The translations under genes and the position numbers were made by a program. Below, piece after piece: positions 31,554 to 39,420 of a stretch of 64,000 nucleotides of DNA. This stretch comes from JAXLQL01 sp046331625. Its GTDB lineage: Bacteria; Acidobacteriota; Terriglobia; Bryobacterales; Bryobacteraceae. Location of the stretch: the NCBI GenBank assembly GCA_046331625.1, contig JAXLQL010000023.1, positions 74,563 to 138,562 of the forward strand, given 5' to 3'. The notes under the pieces are model-generated. The model was given only the letters and a program-made list of their open reading frames with translations. It was not told the origin of the DNA and did no database searches. Positions within the stretch are counted from its first letter, which is position 1; each line of letters starts with the position of its first letter.

Positions 31554-33292
31554 TCGGTGCGTCCCTCGGCGATGAAACAGTAGCGGCGCTCGTCGAGCTT
31601 GCCGTAGAGGCGCAGGGTGCGGCCGGGTCCGATGGGCTTGGTGGTGGCGGCGAAGCCGGCGGTCCAGCGGCGCGGTTCGTGGAAGATGCCGGCGAGATCG
31701 TCGCGAATCATGCCGGGCGTGCCGGCCCCGACGATTTCCCATTGGCCAGACTCGACGATGAGCACGCGCTCGACATCGCGATTGTCGAACTGGTTCCAGG
31801 CCCAGCCGAGGAAGAAGTACGCCGGGGCAGTGGGATTTTCGATGCGGCGCGTCACGTCAATGTGGCCCTGGCAATCTTGCGGGAGCACGCGCTCGGGCGG
31901 GATCCTTTCGCCGACGGGAGCGACGGAGGCATCGTCGAAAGGCGGCATACGCTGAGCAGAGTACCACGGCAGCAGAAAGTCGCCGAAGAGGCCCGCGTTC
32001 GGTACCAGTGCGGACCAACGTTCGCGATCATAGACGCCGAGGCGTAGCGTGAGGCGCTCCTGCTCGATCGCCATGGAGCGCTCGCGGCAGAAGCCGCCGA
32101 TTTCGCCATTCGAGGCAAGGGAGATCGCGACGAATCCGGCGAGGGCGAGGCCCCAGACGGCGCAGGCAAGGGGCTTGGCGGAGGAGCGAACCAGTGCAAG
32201 TCCGGCGAGGGCTGCGATGGAGAACCAGAAGATGGATTCGAGAGTGGCGTAGCGCCCGGTGAGCAGCGCTTCCGGTGGGAAATCGAGACGACCGAGCGCG
32301 GTGATCACGCCGCTTGCGAGCGCTGCGGTAGCGACGGGGATCAGGAAGTGCTCTTCGGGCCAGGGGCGCTCGCGGCGCGCGTAGCGGAGCAGGAACCAGC
32401 CGAGCGCGAGGATGGATGCGACGCCGATCGCAATCACGAGGAGCCGGCCAGATCCGGCGAGGAAGGCGGGCGTGCGGTGGTGGATCTGATCGAAGATGGC
32501 GGGCGGTAGAAACGGGCGGGCGATGTAGATGGAAAAGAAGAAGAGCAAGTGGAGCGGGCGGCTGAGCGAGGCGAGCGGGTCGGCGTGATGGGGTGGCGTT
32601 TGGTAGCCGCGCAGATAGATGGCAAGCGCGGCTGCGCAGGCGATCGCGAAGACCGCGACAGCGTTCCAGCGTTTGCGGAGCGCGGCGGTTAGAGCGAGGG
32701 CGGGCCAGACGAGGATGCCGTGTCCGAAAGAAAAGGTGGCCAGGATCCCGAACATAATGGGCGGACTGAAGTCCGCCGCAGGCTGAAGCCTGCCCCACAT
32801 CTTTTCCGACCGGGCCATGCCTCGGGCAAAAAACGCACAGGATGAAACAATCGCGAAGTTGCAGAAGATCGTGTGGAACTGGAAAGGCCAGTAGAGGTTT
32901 TCGCATTGTCCGAGCCAGGTGGCAAAGACGAGACAGGCTCCGGTGGCCACGAGCGCTGCGGCCAGGGGGACGGCGCGATCGCGCCAGAAGGGTCGAAGCA
33001 AGAGTGCGAATGCCGCCACGTGCGCGAGGGCGAGGCAGGTTTCGGTAAACCAGAGTCGATTGCCGAACCATGTGAGGTCGGCCCAGTAGACGAGGCTCGG
33101 GAAGAACAAGCGATGCTCGTTGAGATTGCGCGACATCACATGCCAGAGGCCGTAGTCGTGGTAAAGCATCAGCCAGTAAACGTGGTCGAAGTAAGGTAGC
33201 CGCCACCAATGCAGCCACCAGGTGACGGCATTCGAGCCCGCGTACCATGCGCAAGCGGTGAGGAACAGCGCGGCTGCGATGCGGGCGGTCAT
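31550..33292 (-). CDS. NEHR-motif polytopic membrane protein, paralogue 3
   Basis: This 580-residue paralogue has the same landmarks: NAVTWWLHWWRLPYFDHVYW, NLNEHRLFF, WLGQCENLYWPFQFHTIFCNF, ASNGEIGGFCRERS, LGWAWNQFDNRDVERVLIVE and RRYCFIAEG. Its distinctive feature is an insert between ARGMARSEK and MFGILATFSFGHG: a copy of the dispersed hairpin repeat (32757-32800) read in frame as MWGRLQPAADFSPPI. The other three paralogues run straight through this point. Topology predicts the insert in a loop between membrane helices, where it may be tolerated. Start ATG 33292 and stop overlap the neighbours by 4 nt each. Function unknown; a GT-C-like transferase is one possibility. Confidence 0.8.
   Translation of the reverse strand: MTARIAAALFLTACAWYAGSNAVTWWLHWWRLPYFDHVYWLMLYHDYGLWHVMSRNLNEHRLFFPSLVYWADLTWFGNRLWFTETCLALAHVAAFALLLRPFWRDRAVPLAAALVATGACLVFATWLGQCENLYWPFQFHTIFCNFAIVSSCAFFARGMARSEKMWGRLQPAADFSPPIMFGILATFSFGHGILVWPALALTAALRKRWNAVAVFAIACAAALAIYLRGYQTPPHHADPLASLSRPLHLLFFFSIYIARPFLPPAIFDQIHHRTPAFLAGSGRLLVIAIGVASILALGWFLLRYARRERPWPEEHFLIPVATAALASGVITALGRLDFPPEALLTGRYATLESIFWFSIAALAGLALVRSSAKPLACAVWGLALAGFVAISLASNGEIGGFCRERSMAIEQERLTLRLGVYDRERWSALVPNAGLFGDFLLPWYSAQRMPPFDDASVAPVGERIPPERVLPQDCQGHIDVTRRIENPTAPAYFFLGWAWNQFDNRDVERVLIVESGQWEIVGAGTPGMIRDDLAGIFHEPRRWTAGFAATTKPIGPGRTLRLYGKLDERRYCFIAEGRTE
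32757..32800 (+). repeat. dispersed two-hairpin repeat, intact copy inside a membrane-protein gene
   Basis: The copy contains GCGGAC-TGAA-GTCCGC (32761-32776) and GCAGGC-TGAA-GCCTGC (32778-32793) followed by CCCACAT. The first stem is one pair shorter than in the copies at 9371 and 42927. The host gene runs on the opposite strand and stays open through it. Confidence 0.85.
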
Positions 33293-34998
33293 GGCTGCAT
33301 GGTCCCGATGCGACAGTAGCGGTTGCCACCGAAATGGGCCCAGGTTTGGAACGGCTCCGGATGATGCGTGGGCCTCGCGTGCGCGGTGAAACCGGTGTTC
33401 CACATGGCGGGCTCGCTTTGCGCACCGGTGGACATGAAGTAGAAGGCGCCCGGGTAACCGGCGCCGACGATGACGCGATCACCGGGGCGGACGAGCACGA
33501 TGCGTGAGGCTTCGATGCGTTGCGACGGGTCCCAGGCCCAGCCGGTGACGACACGCGCGGGGCCCTCGGGAGTTTCCACGATGCGGGTTTTGTTGATCTC
33601 GCCCTGACATGGCATTTCGCGAAAGTCCTGTGGGAGGGCTTTGGCGACGGGCGCGACATCGCGGCCGCTGAAGGTGGTCTTCCCTTCCCGGCGGAGGCGA
33701 GCGAGTTGCGGCATCCAACTGGGCGGGTCCCAAACCATGAAGCGCCAGCCGAACTCGTCGAAGATGCCCAGGCGCACGGCCAGGTTCTGTTGGGCGAGGT
33801 TGGCTGTGTGTTCGCGGCAGTAGGATCCCATTTCGCGATTGGCGGGAACGGTACCCGCAACAAGTGCTGCGATGGCGGCACACCAAGCGGCCTGGGTCCA
33901 CAGTGGGCGTTCCTGGCCGAACCAGTGCAAGACACCGAGAGCAGCCAGCGGAAGCCAGAAGAGCAGTTGGGCGCTGACGTAGCGTGACGCGAAGGCTAAC
34001 CCGGCGCCAGCGTAGGCGCGGCCGATTGCGGTGAGCAGAGCGGCTCCCACTGCGATGACGGCGACGGAAAGATAGAACCCGCGCTCGAAGGCGGGTGGGC
34101 GGCGAAGCAGATGGCTCGCCAGAAAGAAACACAGCACGACCAGGCCCGAAATCGAAGCGACCCAGATCCACGGGTATGTAGAAAATGCGATGCCATCGGA
34201 GAGCCTGCCCAACATGCCATCGAAGCTCCACGCGGGTGCGAAGGGCCGGCCGAGAAAGACAAGTGCGAAATTGACGATCGAGGCGAGATCGGTAGACGGC
34301 GTGGAGTGGACTCCGGCGGCGGCATATCCGCTGACCACTGCGGCGCCGCCGAGCGCCATCACCGCGGCCAACCGGAACTGACGCGCTGCCAGCGAGAACA
34401 TGGCGAGGGCGGGCCATGCCGCCAAGCCGTGTCCGAAGGCGAAGGTGCCAGCAGCGGCACACACGACCGGGGCCAGGGCAGAGCGAAAGGCTGAGGTCCA
34501 GGTGAGGATGGACGGTCCGGCCCATAGCCGCGATGCGAACCAACACGCGGACACGTTGCCGAGATTGGCGAGTGTGAAGCTGAGTTCGAGAGGCCAGCAC
34601 AGGTTCTCGCACTGCAGCAGCCACGTCGCGCAGACCATGGTGAGGCCCGCCATCGTAAGAACAACAGGACGAGGCAACGAGGAACGGCGGATCGGCTCAA
34701 ACAGCAGAGCAAACGCTCCCAGATGGGTGAGCAACACGAGGCACTCGAGGACCACCTGGCTTCCCGAGAAGGCATACCAATCGAAGAGGAACAAAGCCGA
34801 GTGCGTCAGCGGGCGATGCTCGTTGACGGCGAGCGTGAAGGCGCTCCAGGCGCCGCCGCGATAGAGCGCGTCGATCCAATGCCGTTGGTCGCTGAAGGGC
34901 TCGGGCCACCAGTATCGATACACGAAGAGGAGGTTCGAAGCGGCATAGACCGCGCACGCGGCAGCAAGGAGCCATGCGAACATGCGGAGCGGCTTCAT
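33289..34998 (-). CDS. NEHR-motif polytopic membrane protein, paralogue 2
   Basis: This 569-residue paralogue begins with a membrane helix (MFAWLLAAACAVYAASNLLF), then YRYWWPEPFSDQRHWIDALY, AVNEHRPLTH, WLLQCENLCWPLELSFTLANLG, FAFGHGLAAWPALA, VPANREMGSYCREH, and a soluble end with VTGWAWDPSQRIEASRIVLV, VIVGAGYPGAFY, TGFTAHARPTHHPEP and RYCRIGTMQP. The CENLCWP and EMG-x-CRE motifs place conserved cysteines on the same side of the membrane by simple helix counting. Both ends overlap neighbours by 4 nt (ATGA). No family name is recognised. Sequence identity to the flanking copies is moderate, so the duplications are not recent. Confidence 0.8.
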   Translation of the reverse strand: MKPLRMFAWLLAAACAVYAASNLLFVYRYWWPEPFSDQRHWIDALYRGGAWSAFTLAVNEHRPLTHSALFLFDWYAFSGSQVVLECLVLLTHLGAFALLFEPIRRSSLPRPVVLTMAGLTMVCATWLLQCENLCWPLELSFTLANLGNVSACWFASRLWAGPSILTWTSAFRSALAPVVCAAAGTFAFGHGLAAWPALAMFSLAARQFRLAAVMALGGAAVVSGYAAAGVHSTPSTDLASIVNFALVFLGRPFAPAWSFDGMLGRLSDGIAFSTYPWIWVASISGLVVLCFFLASHLLRRPPAFERGFYLSVAVIAVGAALLTAIGRAYAGAGLAFASRYVSAQLLFWLPLAALGVLHWFGQERPLWTQAAWCAAIAALVAGTVPANREMGSYCREHTANLAQQNLAVRLGIFDEFGWRFMVWDPPSWMPQLARLRREGKTTFSGRDVAPVAKALPQDFREMPCQGEINKTRIVETPEGPARVVTGWAWDPSQRIEASRIVLVRPGDRVIVGAGYPGAFYFMSTGAQSEPAMWNTGFTAHARPTHHPEPFQTWAHFGGNRYCRIGTMQP

Positions 34999-36716
34999 GG
35001 CTGCACCGGTCCTATCTTGCAGTAGCGGTAGCCGCCGAGGCGCGCCCAGACCTGGAACGGTTCGGCAACGGGTGCGGACCTCGTGTGCGCCATGAATCCG
35101 ACGTTCCACTTGGCGCGGTCGGCGGTAATCGCCGGCTGGTCAATCAGCATGGTGCCGGGCAGGCCAGAGCCAATGATGGAGCGGTCGTCTGGTGACGCCA
35201 GCATGATCGCCTCGACCTCGCGGGACTCCGCCCGGTTCCACGCCCATCCATTGACGGCACGCGCGACTCCCGAGGCAGTGGGAATCGAGCGCAGGCCCAA
35301 GATCGCTCCATCGCAGGCGGCCTCTTCGAAGTTGCCGAGCTTTTCCCCGAACCGCGTGTGCAGCGCAGTGGCGAAGAGATTCTTGCCGTCGCGTTGCATC
35401 GCGTCGAGCGAGGAGCGAAATCGCGGCGCGTCGAAGACGATGAATGACCATGCGTACTCGTCGAACACGCCGTTGCGCACGGCGAAGGCTTGCTGCTCCA
35501 TGGCGACCGAGCGCTCGCGGCAGAAGGCTCCCATCTCGGCGTTGGCCGGCAGGGTGTGCAGCGCGAGCGCGACAACCGCGGCGGCCCAGAACGCGATTAC
35601 CGGAGCGCGAGGCGAGCGAAACACGGCCAAGGTGACGAGGGCGAGGAGGCAGAACCAAAGGGTCCATTGGACCGTGACGTAGCGCGAGACGAACGCGACT
35701 TCCACGCCGTAGATGGCGCGCGTGAAACCGGCAAGGAGCCCAGTGACAGCGATCGCGATGGCAAGCGGCAGGTAGAAGAGCGTGTGGCGATGGCGGCCGC
35801 GGCGCAGGAGATAGCGGAACGCGAAGAAGAATAGCAAGGCTCCAATGACGGCCGCTACCATCCAGAGCCAAGGCATTTCAGAGAATCGGACGTTGCCATG
35901 CAGTTGCCCGCGCAACGAACGGAACAGCCACGCAGGAGCGGCGGGCCGCGCCCAGAACGCCAAGGCGAAGTTGACCACGTCAAACGGATGCGGGCGAATG
36001 GATCCCGCGGCAGGCGGTTTGTGTCCTGCGCCGTGGAGCAACAGCACGGCGGCTCCCGCGATGGTGAAGATCGACGCGAGTTTTCCGCGGCGTTCGAGCA
36101 AGGAAAAGCCCGCGAGCAGGGGCCAGGCCAGAGCCGAGTTGCCGAGCGAGAATGTGCCCACGGTGGCCCAAAGGGCAGCGGGAATGGCTTGGCGCAATGC
36201 GCCGGTCCAACTGGCGGCCGCAGGCGCGATCCAGGCACGTGAGCCATGCCAGGCAGCGGCAATGAGCGACAGGTTTCCGAGCGTGAAGTTGATCTCGAAG
36301 GGCCAGCAGAGGTTCTCGCATTGGAGCAACCAAGTGGACCACACGGCCGCGATCGCGATCATCATGCGAGCCGCCGGCGGGGGGATCGCGCCCGAGAGAA
36401 ACGGGCGCACGAGATAGAAGAACGTGCCGGCCTGGGCGGCGACCACCACCACTTCGAGCATCGCCTGCCGGCCCTGAAACAGATACCAATCGACGAGATA
36501 GAAGAATGCTGGGACGACCGGGCGATGCTCGTTGAGGTGGCGCGTAAGGGCGTACCACGGACCTTGCTGGTAGAGCGCTTCGATCCAGAGTTGCTGATCG
36601 GCGAAGGGGAGCGGCCACCAATAGCGGGCGACGAAGATCAGGTTCGCGCCAGCATGGGCGAGGCAAGCCGCGAGGAAGATCCAGGACGCGACACTGGCCG
36701 CGCGGGCCGCGCTCAT
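34995..36716 (-). CDS. NEHR-motif polytopic membrane protein, paralogue 1
   Basis: This 573-residue protein is first of the four. Landmarks: WIFLAACLAHAGANLIF (first helix), ARYWWPLPFADQQLWIEALY, HLNEHRPVVP, WLLQCENLCWPFEINFTLGNL, FSLGNSALAWPLLAGF, LPANAEMGAFCRERS, then VNGWAWNRAESREVEAIMLA, SIIGSGLPGTML, VGFMAHTRSAPVAEPFQVWA and RYCKIGPVQP. The hydrophobic profile suggests 10-11 membrane helices and about 150 soluble residues at the end. Its ATG overlaps the stop of the acetate-kinase-like gene (ATGA). Glycan or lipid transfer is a guess based on the GT-C-like layout. Confidence 0.8.
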   Translation of the reverse strand: MSAARAASVASWIFLAACLAHAGANLIFVARYWWPLPFADQQLWIEALYQQGPWYALTRHLNEHRPVVPAFFYLVDWYLFQGRQAMLEVVVVAAQAGTFFYLVRPFLSGAIPPPAARMMIAIAAVWSTWLLQCENLCWPFEINFTLGNLSLIAAAWHGSRAWIAPAAASWTGALRQAIPAALWATVGTFSLGNSALAWPLLAGFSLLERRGKLASIFTIAGAAVLLLHGAGHKPPAAGSIRPHPFDVVNFALAFWARPAAPAWLFRSLRGQLHGNVRFSEMPWLWMVAAVIGALLFFFAFRYLLRRGRHRHTLFYLPLAIAIAVTGLLAGFTRAIYGVEVAFVSRYVTVQWTLWFCLLALVTLAVFRSPRAPVIAFWAAAVVALALHTLPANAEMGAFCRERSVAMEQQAFAVRNGVFDEYAWSFIVFDAPRFRSSLDAMQRDGKNLFATALHTRFGEKLGNFEEAACDGAILGLRSIPTASGVARAVNGWAWNRAESREVEAIMLASPDDRSIIGSGLPGTMLIDQPAITADRAKWNVGFMAHTRSAPVAEPFQVWARLGGYRYCKIGPVQP

Positions 36717-37807
36717 GCGCGCCTCGCGCTGGCTCCGCCGAGCAAAGCGTAGGCTCTGCGCGCCACTACGATCTCTTCATTCGTCGCCATGGCAAGCACG
36801 GCGACCTTGGAATCGCGCGAGGAAACGACGCGGTCTCCGGATTCCGCGTTCCGGTGCGGGTCGAGTTCCACGCCGAGGAATCCGAGTGTGCCACAGACCG
36901 CCGCGCGGAGGCGAGCAGAGTTGAGTCCGATGCCGCCGGTGAAGGCGATCGCGTCGAGTCCGCTCATGGCTGCGGTGAAAGCTCCGATCGCCTTGGCCAC
37001 CTGATATTCGAAGGCGCGGAGCGCCATGCGCGCCTGCTCCGTACCGGCGGCTTCGATGTCGCGCAGGTCGCCGCCGGGGACTCCCGACAGCGCGGCCAAG
37101 CCGCACGCGCGCGAGAGTTGGTCGCGGATCTCGGCGGCGCCGTGTCTGGTCCACTGCATCATGGCGAGCACAGCGAAGGCATCGAGGTCGCCGTGGCGGG
37201 AAGCGCTTTCGAGTCCGGACTGGGGGGAGAAGCCCATGGTCACATCCACGGAGCGTCCGTTCGAGATGGCGCACACCGAGGAACTGCCGCCGAGGTGGCA
37301 ACTGACCAGCTTCGCGAGCGGCCGCCCGGCGATGGATGGCGCCGTCTCGGCCACGTATTGGTGCGAGGCTCCGTGAAATCCGTAGCGGCGCACACCCGCA
37401 TCGTGCCACGCCGCGGGAACACCGTAGCGCGAGGCGAAATCGGGAATGGTGCGGTGGAATTCAGTTTCGAAAGCCGCCACGCGAGGCACTTGCGGCAGCA
37501 TCTCGGCGAAGGCGCGGATTCCGGCGAGGTAGATGGCGTTGTGCGCGGGCGCAGCCGGCAGGAATCGCTCGAGCGCTGCGATCACCCCGTCATCGATGAG
37601 GTAGGTTCCGCAATAATCGGGTCCGCCATGGACCGCTTTGAACGCCACTGCATCGACGGCGTGATCGCGAAAAGGAATGGAGGCTATGGCCGAGCGGTAG
37701 TCCGTGACGCGTTCCACCGCGCCACGAGCACGTTCGAGCCCCGAGGGCATTTCGAGGATCCGGTATTTGAGCGATGTCGACCCGAGGTTCGGGACGAGTA
37801 TGTTCAC
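36713..37807 (-). CDS. acetate/butyrate kinase family protein, divergent
   Basis: This 364-residue protein has the ASKHA kinase fold. Kept from acetate kinase: NLGSTSLKY at residues 7-15 (Asn and two Ser), HGASHQYV (catalytic His), ASRHGDLD in place of GTRSGDLD (Arg kept), FTGGIGLNS in place of FTGGIGENS, and NEEIVVARRAYAL with the C-terminal Glu. Changed: HLGGSSS where HLGNGAS is normal, so the Asn of the phosphate loop is lost. It is also about 35 residues shorter than AckA. It lies between an exported TPR-like protein and four NEHR membrane proteins with all junctions overlapping, and no phosphate acetyltransferase gene is near. It may phosphorylate a different carboxylate or be regulatory. 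Confidence 0.8.
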   Translation of the reverse strand: MNILVPNLGSTSLKYRILEMPSGLERARGAVERVTDYRSAIASIPFRDHAVDAVAFKAVHGGPDYCGTYLIDDGVIAALERFLPAAPAHNAIYLAGIRAFAEMLPQVPRVAAFETEFHRTIPDFASRYGVPAAWHDAGVRRYGFHGASHQYVAETAPSIAGRPLAKLVSCHLGGSSSVCAISNGRSVDVTMGFSPQSGLESASRHGDLDAFAVLAMMQWTRHGAAEIRDQLSRACGLAALSGVPGGDLRDIEAAGTEQARMALRAFEYQVAKAIGAFTAAMSGLDAIAFTGGIGLNSARLRAAVCGTLGFLGVELDPHRNAESGDRVVSSRDSKVAVLAMATNEEIVVARRAYALLGGASARRA

Positions 37808-38958
37808 TTCAAGCCCGACTGCTGCTGAATGACGGCGACGTTCTTGGCGGCCTGGCCGGCGAAGGGCGATCCCTTGATGGCGGCGGCGCGGCGCGAGAAG
37901 TCGAGCGCGTCTTTCATGCGCTTCATGTCGGGCTTCTTGCCTTGCGCCATTTTGTAGTTCGCCAGGCCGAGGTTGAAGAGGGTGGGCCCGAGCAGCGCGT
38001 CATTGCCTTCCATGAACGGCACGCCTTCGCGGAGCACGGTGTCTGCGTCGGCGAGCTTGTTGTTGCCCATGAGCACCATTCCCTTCAGGAACAGTCCGGT
38101 GCCGATCGACACGTTCTTCTTCTTGGCCCAAGCGGCGGCGTCGACTCCCTGAGGAGCGTCCTTGGTCTTCATGAGATTGACCAGCTTGTCGGAGTAGTCC
38201 ACCACTTGGTCATTCTGTTTCTTTTCGAACGCTCCGCTGGCGAGCAGCAGCAGCATGTCTTCGTTGGCTGCACCCTTGGCGGCCAACTTGGTGGCGAGGT
38301 CGATCGCCTTGTCGTTCTGCCCACCTTGCCGGAAGGAGTTGAAGGCGCTTTCCTCGATCTGTGGGATGAACTTGTTGCCGGGAGACATCTGCTCGAGGGC
38401 GCTGGCCAGTTGGATCTTCTTCGCCGGGTCTTGCGCGCGCAAGCCCGCGGTCATCACTTCGTACTGGGCGCGCTCCTGCACCTGTTGGGAGAACTTCACT
38501 TTGTATTCCCAACTGGACACTTCGTCTTCGTTGGAGGGTTTGGGCAGTTTCTCGCCCTTCTTGGCGGCATCGATGACGGTGCCCGCCCACTTGATGATGA
38601 GGTCGGTGTCGTCTTTGCCGACCGCCGCCTGCAAACCCGTGTAAGCCATTTCCGCGTCGGTTGGATCGAGAGCGACGAGTTTCTCAGCCACCGGAAACAC
38701 CTTGTCCCATTGCTTGGCCTTGACGTAGGCGGGAGCCTCTTGGCCCATCACCCAAGCCATGGCCGGATGGGCCGAATGTTTGGAGGAAAAGTCCTCCATC
38801 AGCTTGAGTTTGGCGGCTTCGTCCTGCTCCTGACCGATCTTTTGCAGAAGCTGCCCTTCTGGAGTTTCGGTGTTGATATCGATTTTGTGCCGGGTCTGCG
38901 CCGACGCGGCCAGGGCGCTCAGCAGCAGTATTGCCAACCTCGAAGCGAATGGGATCAT
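37804..38958 (-). CDS. exported tetratricopeptide-like protein
   Basis: This 384-residue protein has a signal peptide (1-21, LAILLLSALAASAQT) and a helical-repeat body: MEDFSSKHSAHPAMAWVMGQ, DKVFPVAEKLVALDPTDAEMAYTGLQAAV, QNDKAIDLATKLAAKGAANEDMLLLLASGAF, GPTLFNLGLANYKMAQG. It ends with AAAIKGSPFAGQAAKNVAVIQQQ. Repeats fit the TPR pattern loosely. Such proteins act as periplasmic adaptors; the partner here may be the membrane proteins of the same operon. AGGAGG stands 6 bases before the ATG at 38958, and a TATAAT -10 box (38987-38982, minus) lies 24 nt further up, so this is the first gene of the six-gene operon. Confidence 0.8.
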   Translation of the reverse strand: MIPFASRLAILLLSALAASAQTRHKIDINTETPEGQLLQKIGQEQDEAAKLKLMEDFSSKHSAHPAMAWVMGQEAPAYVKAKQWDKVFPVAEKLVALDPTDAEMAYTGLQAAVGKDDTDLIIKWAGTVIDAAKKGEKLPKPSNEDEVSSWEYKVKFSQQVQERAQYEVMTAGLRAQDPAKKIQLASALEQMSPGNKFIPQIEESAFNSFRQGGQNDKAIDLATKLAAKGAANEDMLLLLASGAFEKKQNDQVVDYSDKLVNLMKTKDAPQGVDAAAWAKKKNVSIGTGLFLKGMVLMGNNKLADADTVLREGVPFMEGNDALLGPTLFNLGLANYKMAQGKKPDMKRMKDALDFSRRAAAIKGSPFAGQAAKNVAVIQQQSGLK

Positions 38959-38981
38959 GGCGGCCTCCTTGCCGGATGTGT

Positions 38982-38987
38982 ATTATA
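38982..38987 (-). promoter_or_regulatory. consensus -10 box of the six-gene operon
   Basis: A perfect TATAAT on the minus strand lies 23 nt before the TPR-like gene start. The expected start of transcription near 38975 leaves a short leader with AGGAGG. No clear -35 hexamer is seen 16-18 bp upstream. Confidence 0.5.
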
Positions 38988-39075
38988 CAAAGAGTCGCTC
39001 GTTGGCCGCCAGTCGGGGCGCGAGCGGCGGCGCGGCCTCCGGAACCTGCTGCTCCGGAAGTTCCGCAGGAAGAAT

Positions 39076-39420
39076 ATGTTACGTTGCCTGACGATCCTTC
39101 TGGGCGTTGCGATCGCCCTGCATGCCGAGACCGGCAAATTTCTCGGTACATGGTCTTGTACCGCCACCACACCCAACGGAGACGAGGTCCCGTGGACGCT
39201 CGAACTGGCCCAACCGGATGGCAAGTTGAAGGTTTCGATCAAGAGTGAGCGTGGGGACTTGGCGGTGCCCGATGCGAGGATGGACGGCGACACGCTTTCG
39301 TTCGACGTGACCGTGGGCGAAGGCAAGTTTCACATCGAATTGCGTTTCGAGGGGGACAAAGTGAAGGGAAGCTGGAAGGGTGGAGACGACAGTGGCACGA
39401 TGAAGGGAACGCGAAAATAG
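39076..39420 (+). CDS. small secreted beta-strand-rich protein
   Basis: This 114-residue protein has a signal peptide (1-18, LTILLGVAIALHAE). The rest, GTWSCTATTPNGDEVPWTLELAQPDGKLKVSIKSE and FDVTVGEGKFHIELRFEGDKVKGSWKGGDDSGTMKGTR, alternates strands and tight turns and resembles small lipocalin-like or beta-clip proteins common in Acidobacteria. The ligand is unknown. The start ATG at 39076 follows AGGAA. Its stop is directly followed by the ATG of the permease (no gap), indicating joint translation. Confidence 0.8.
   Translation: MLRCLTILLGVAIALHAETGKFLGTWSCTATTPNGDEVPWTLELAQPDGKLKVSIKSERGDLAVPDARMDGDTLSFDVTVGEGKFHIELRFEGDKVKGSWKGGDDSGTMKGTRK

Noticed and set aside
32028..33935. Long minus-strand frame of 635 codons across two NEHR genes
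   Set aside because: It is Arg/Pro/Ser/His-rich with no domain and runs in another frame through two paralogues whose conserved motifs prove the true frames.
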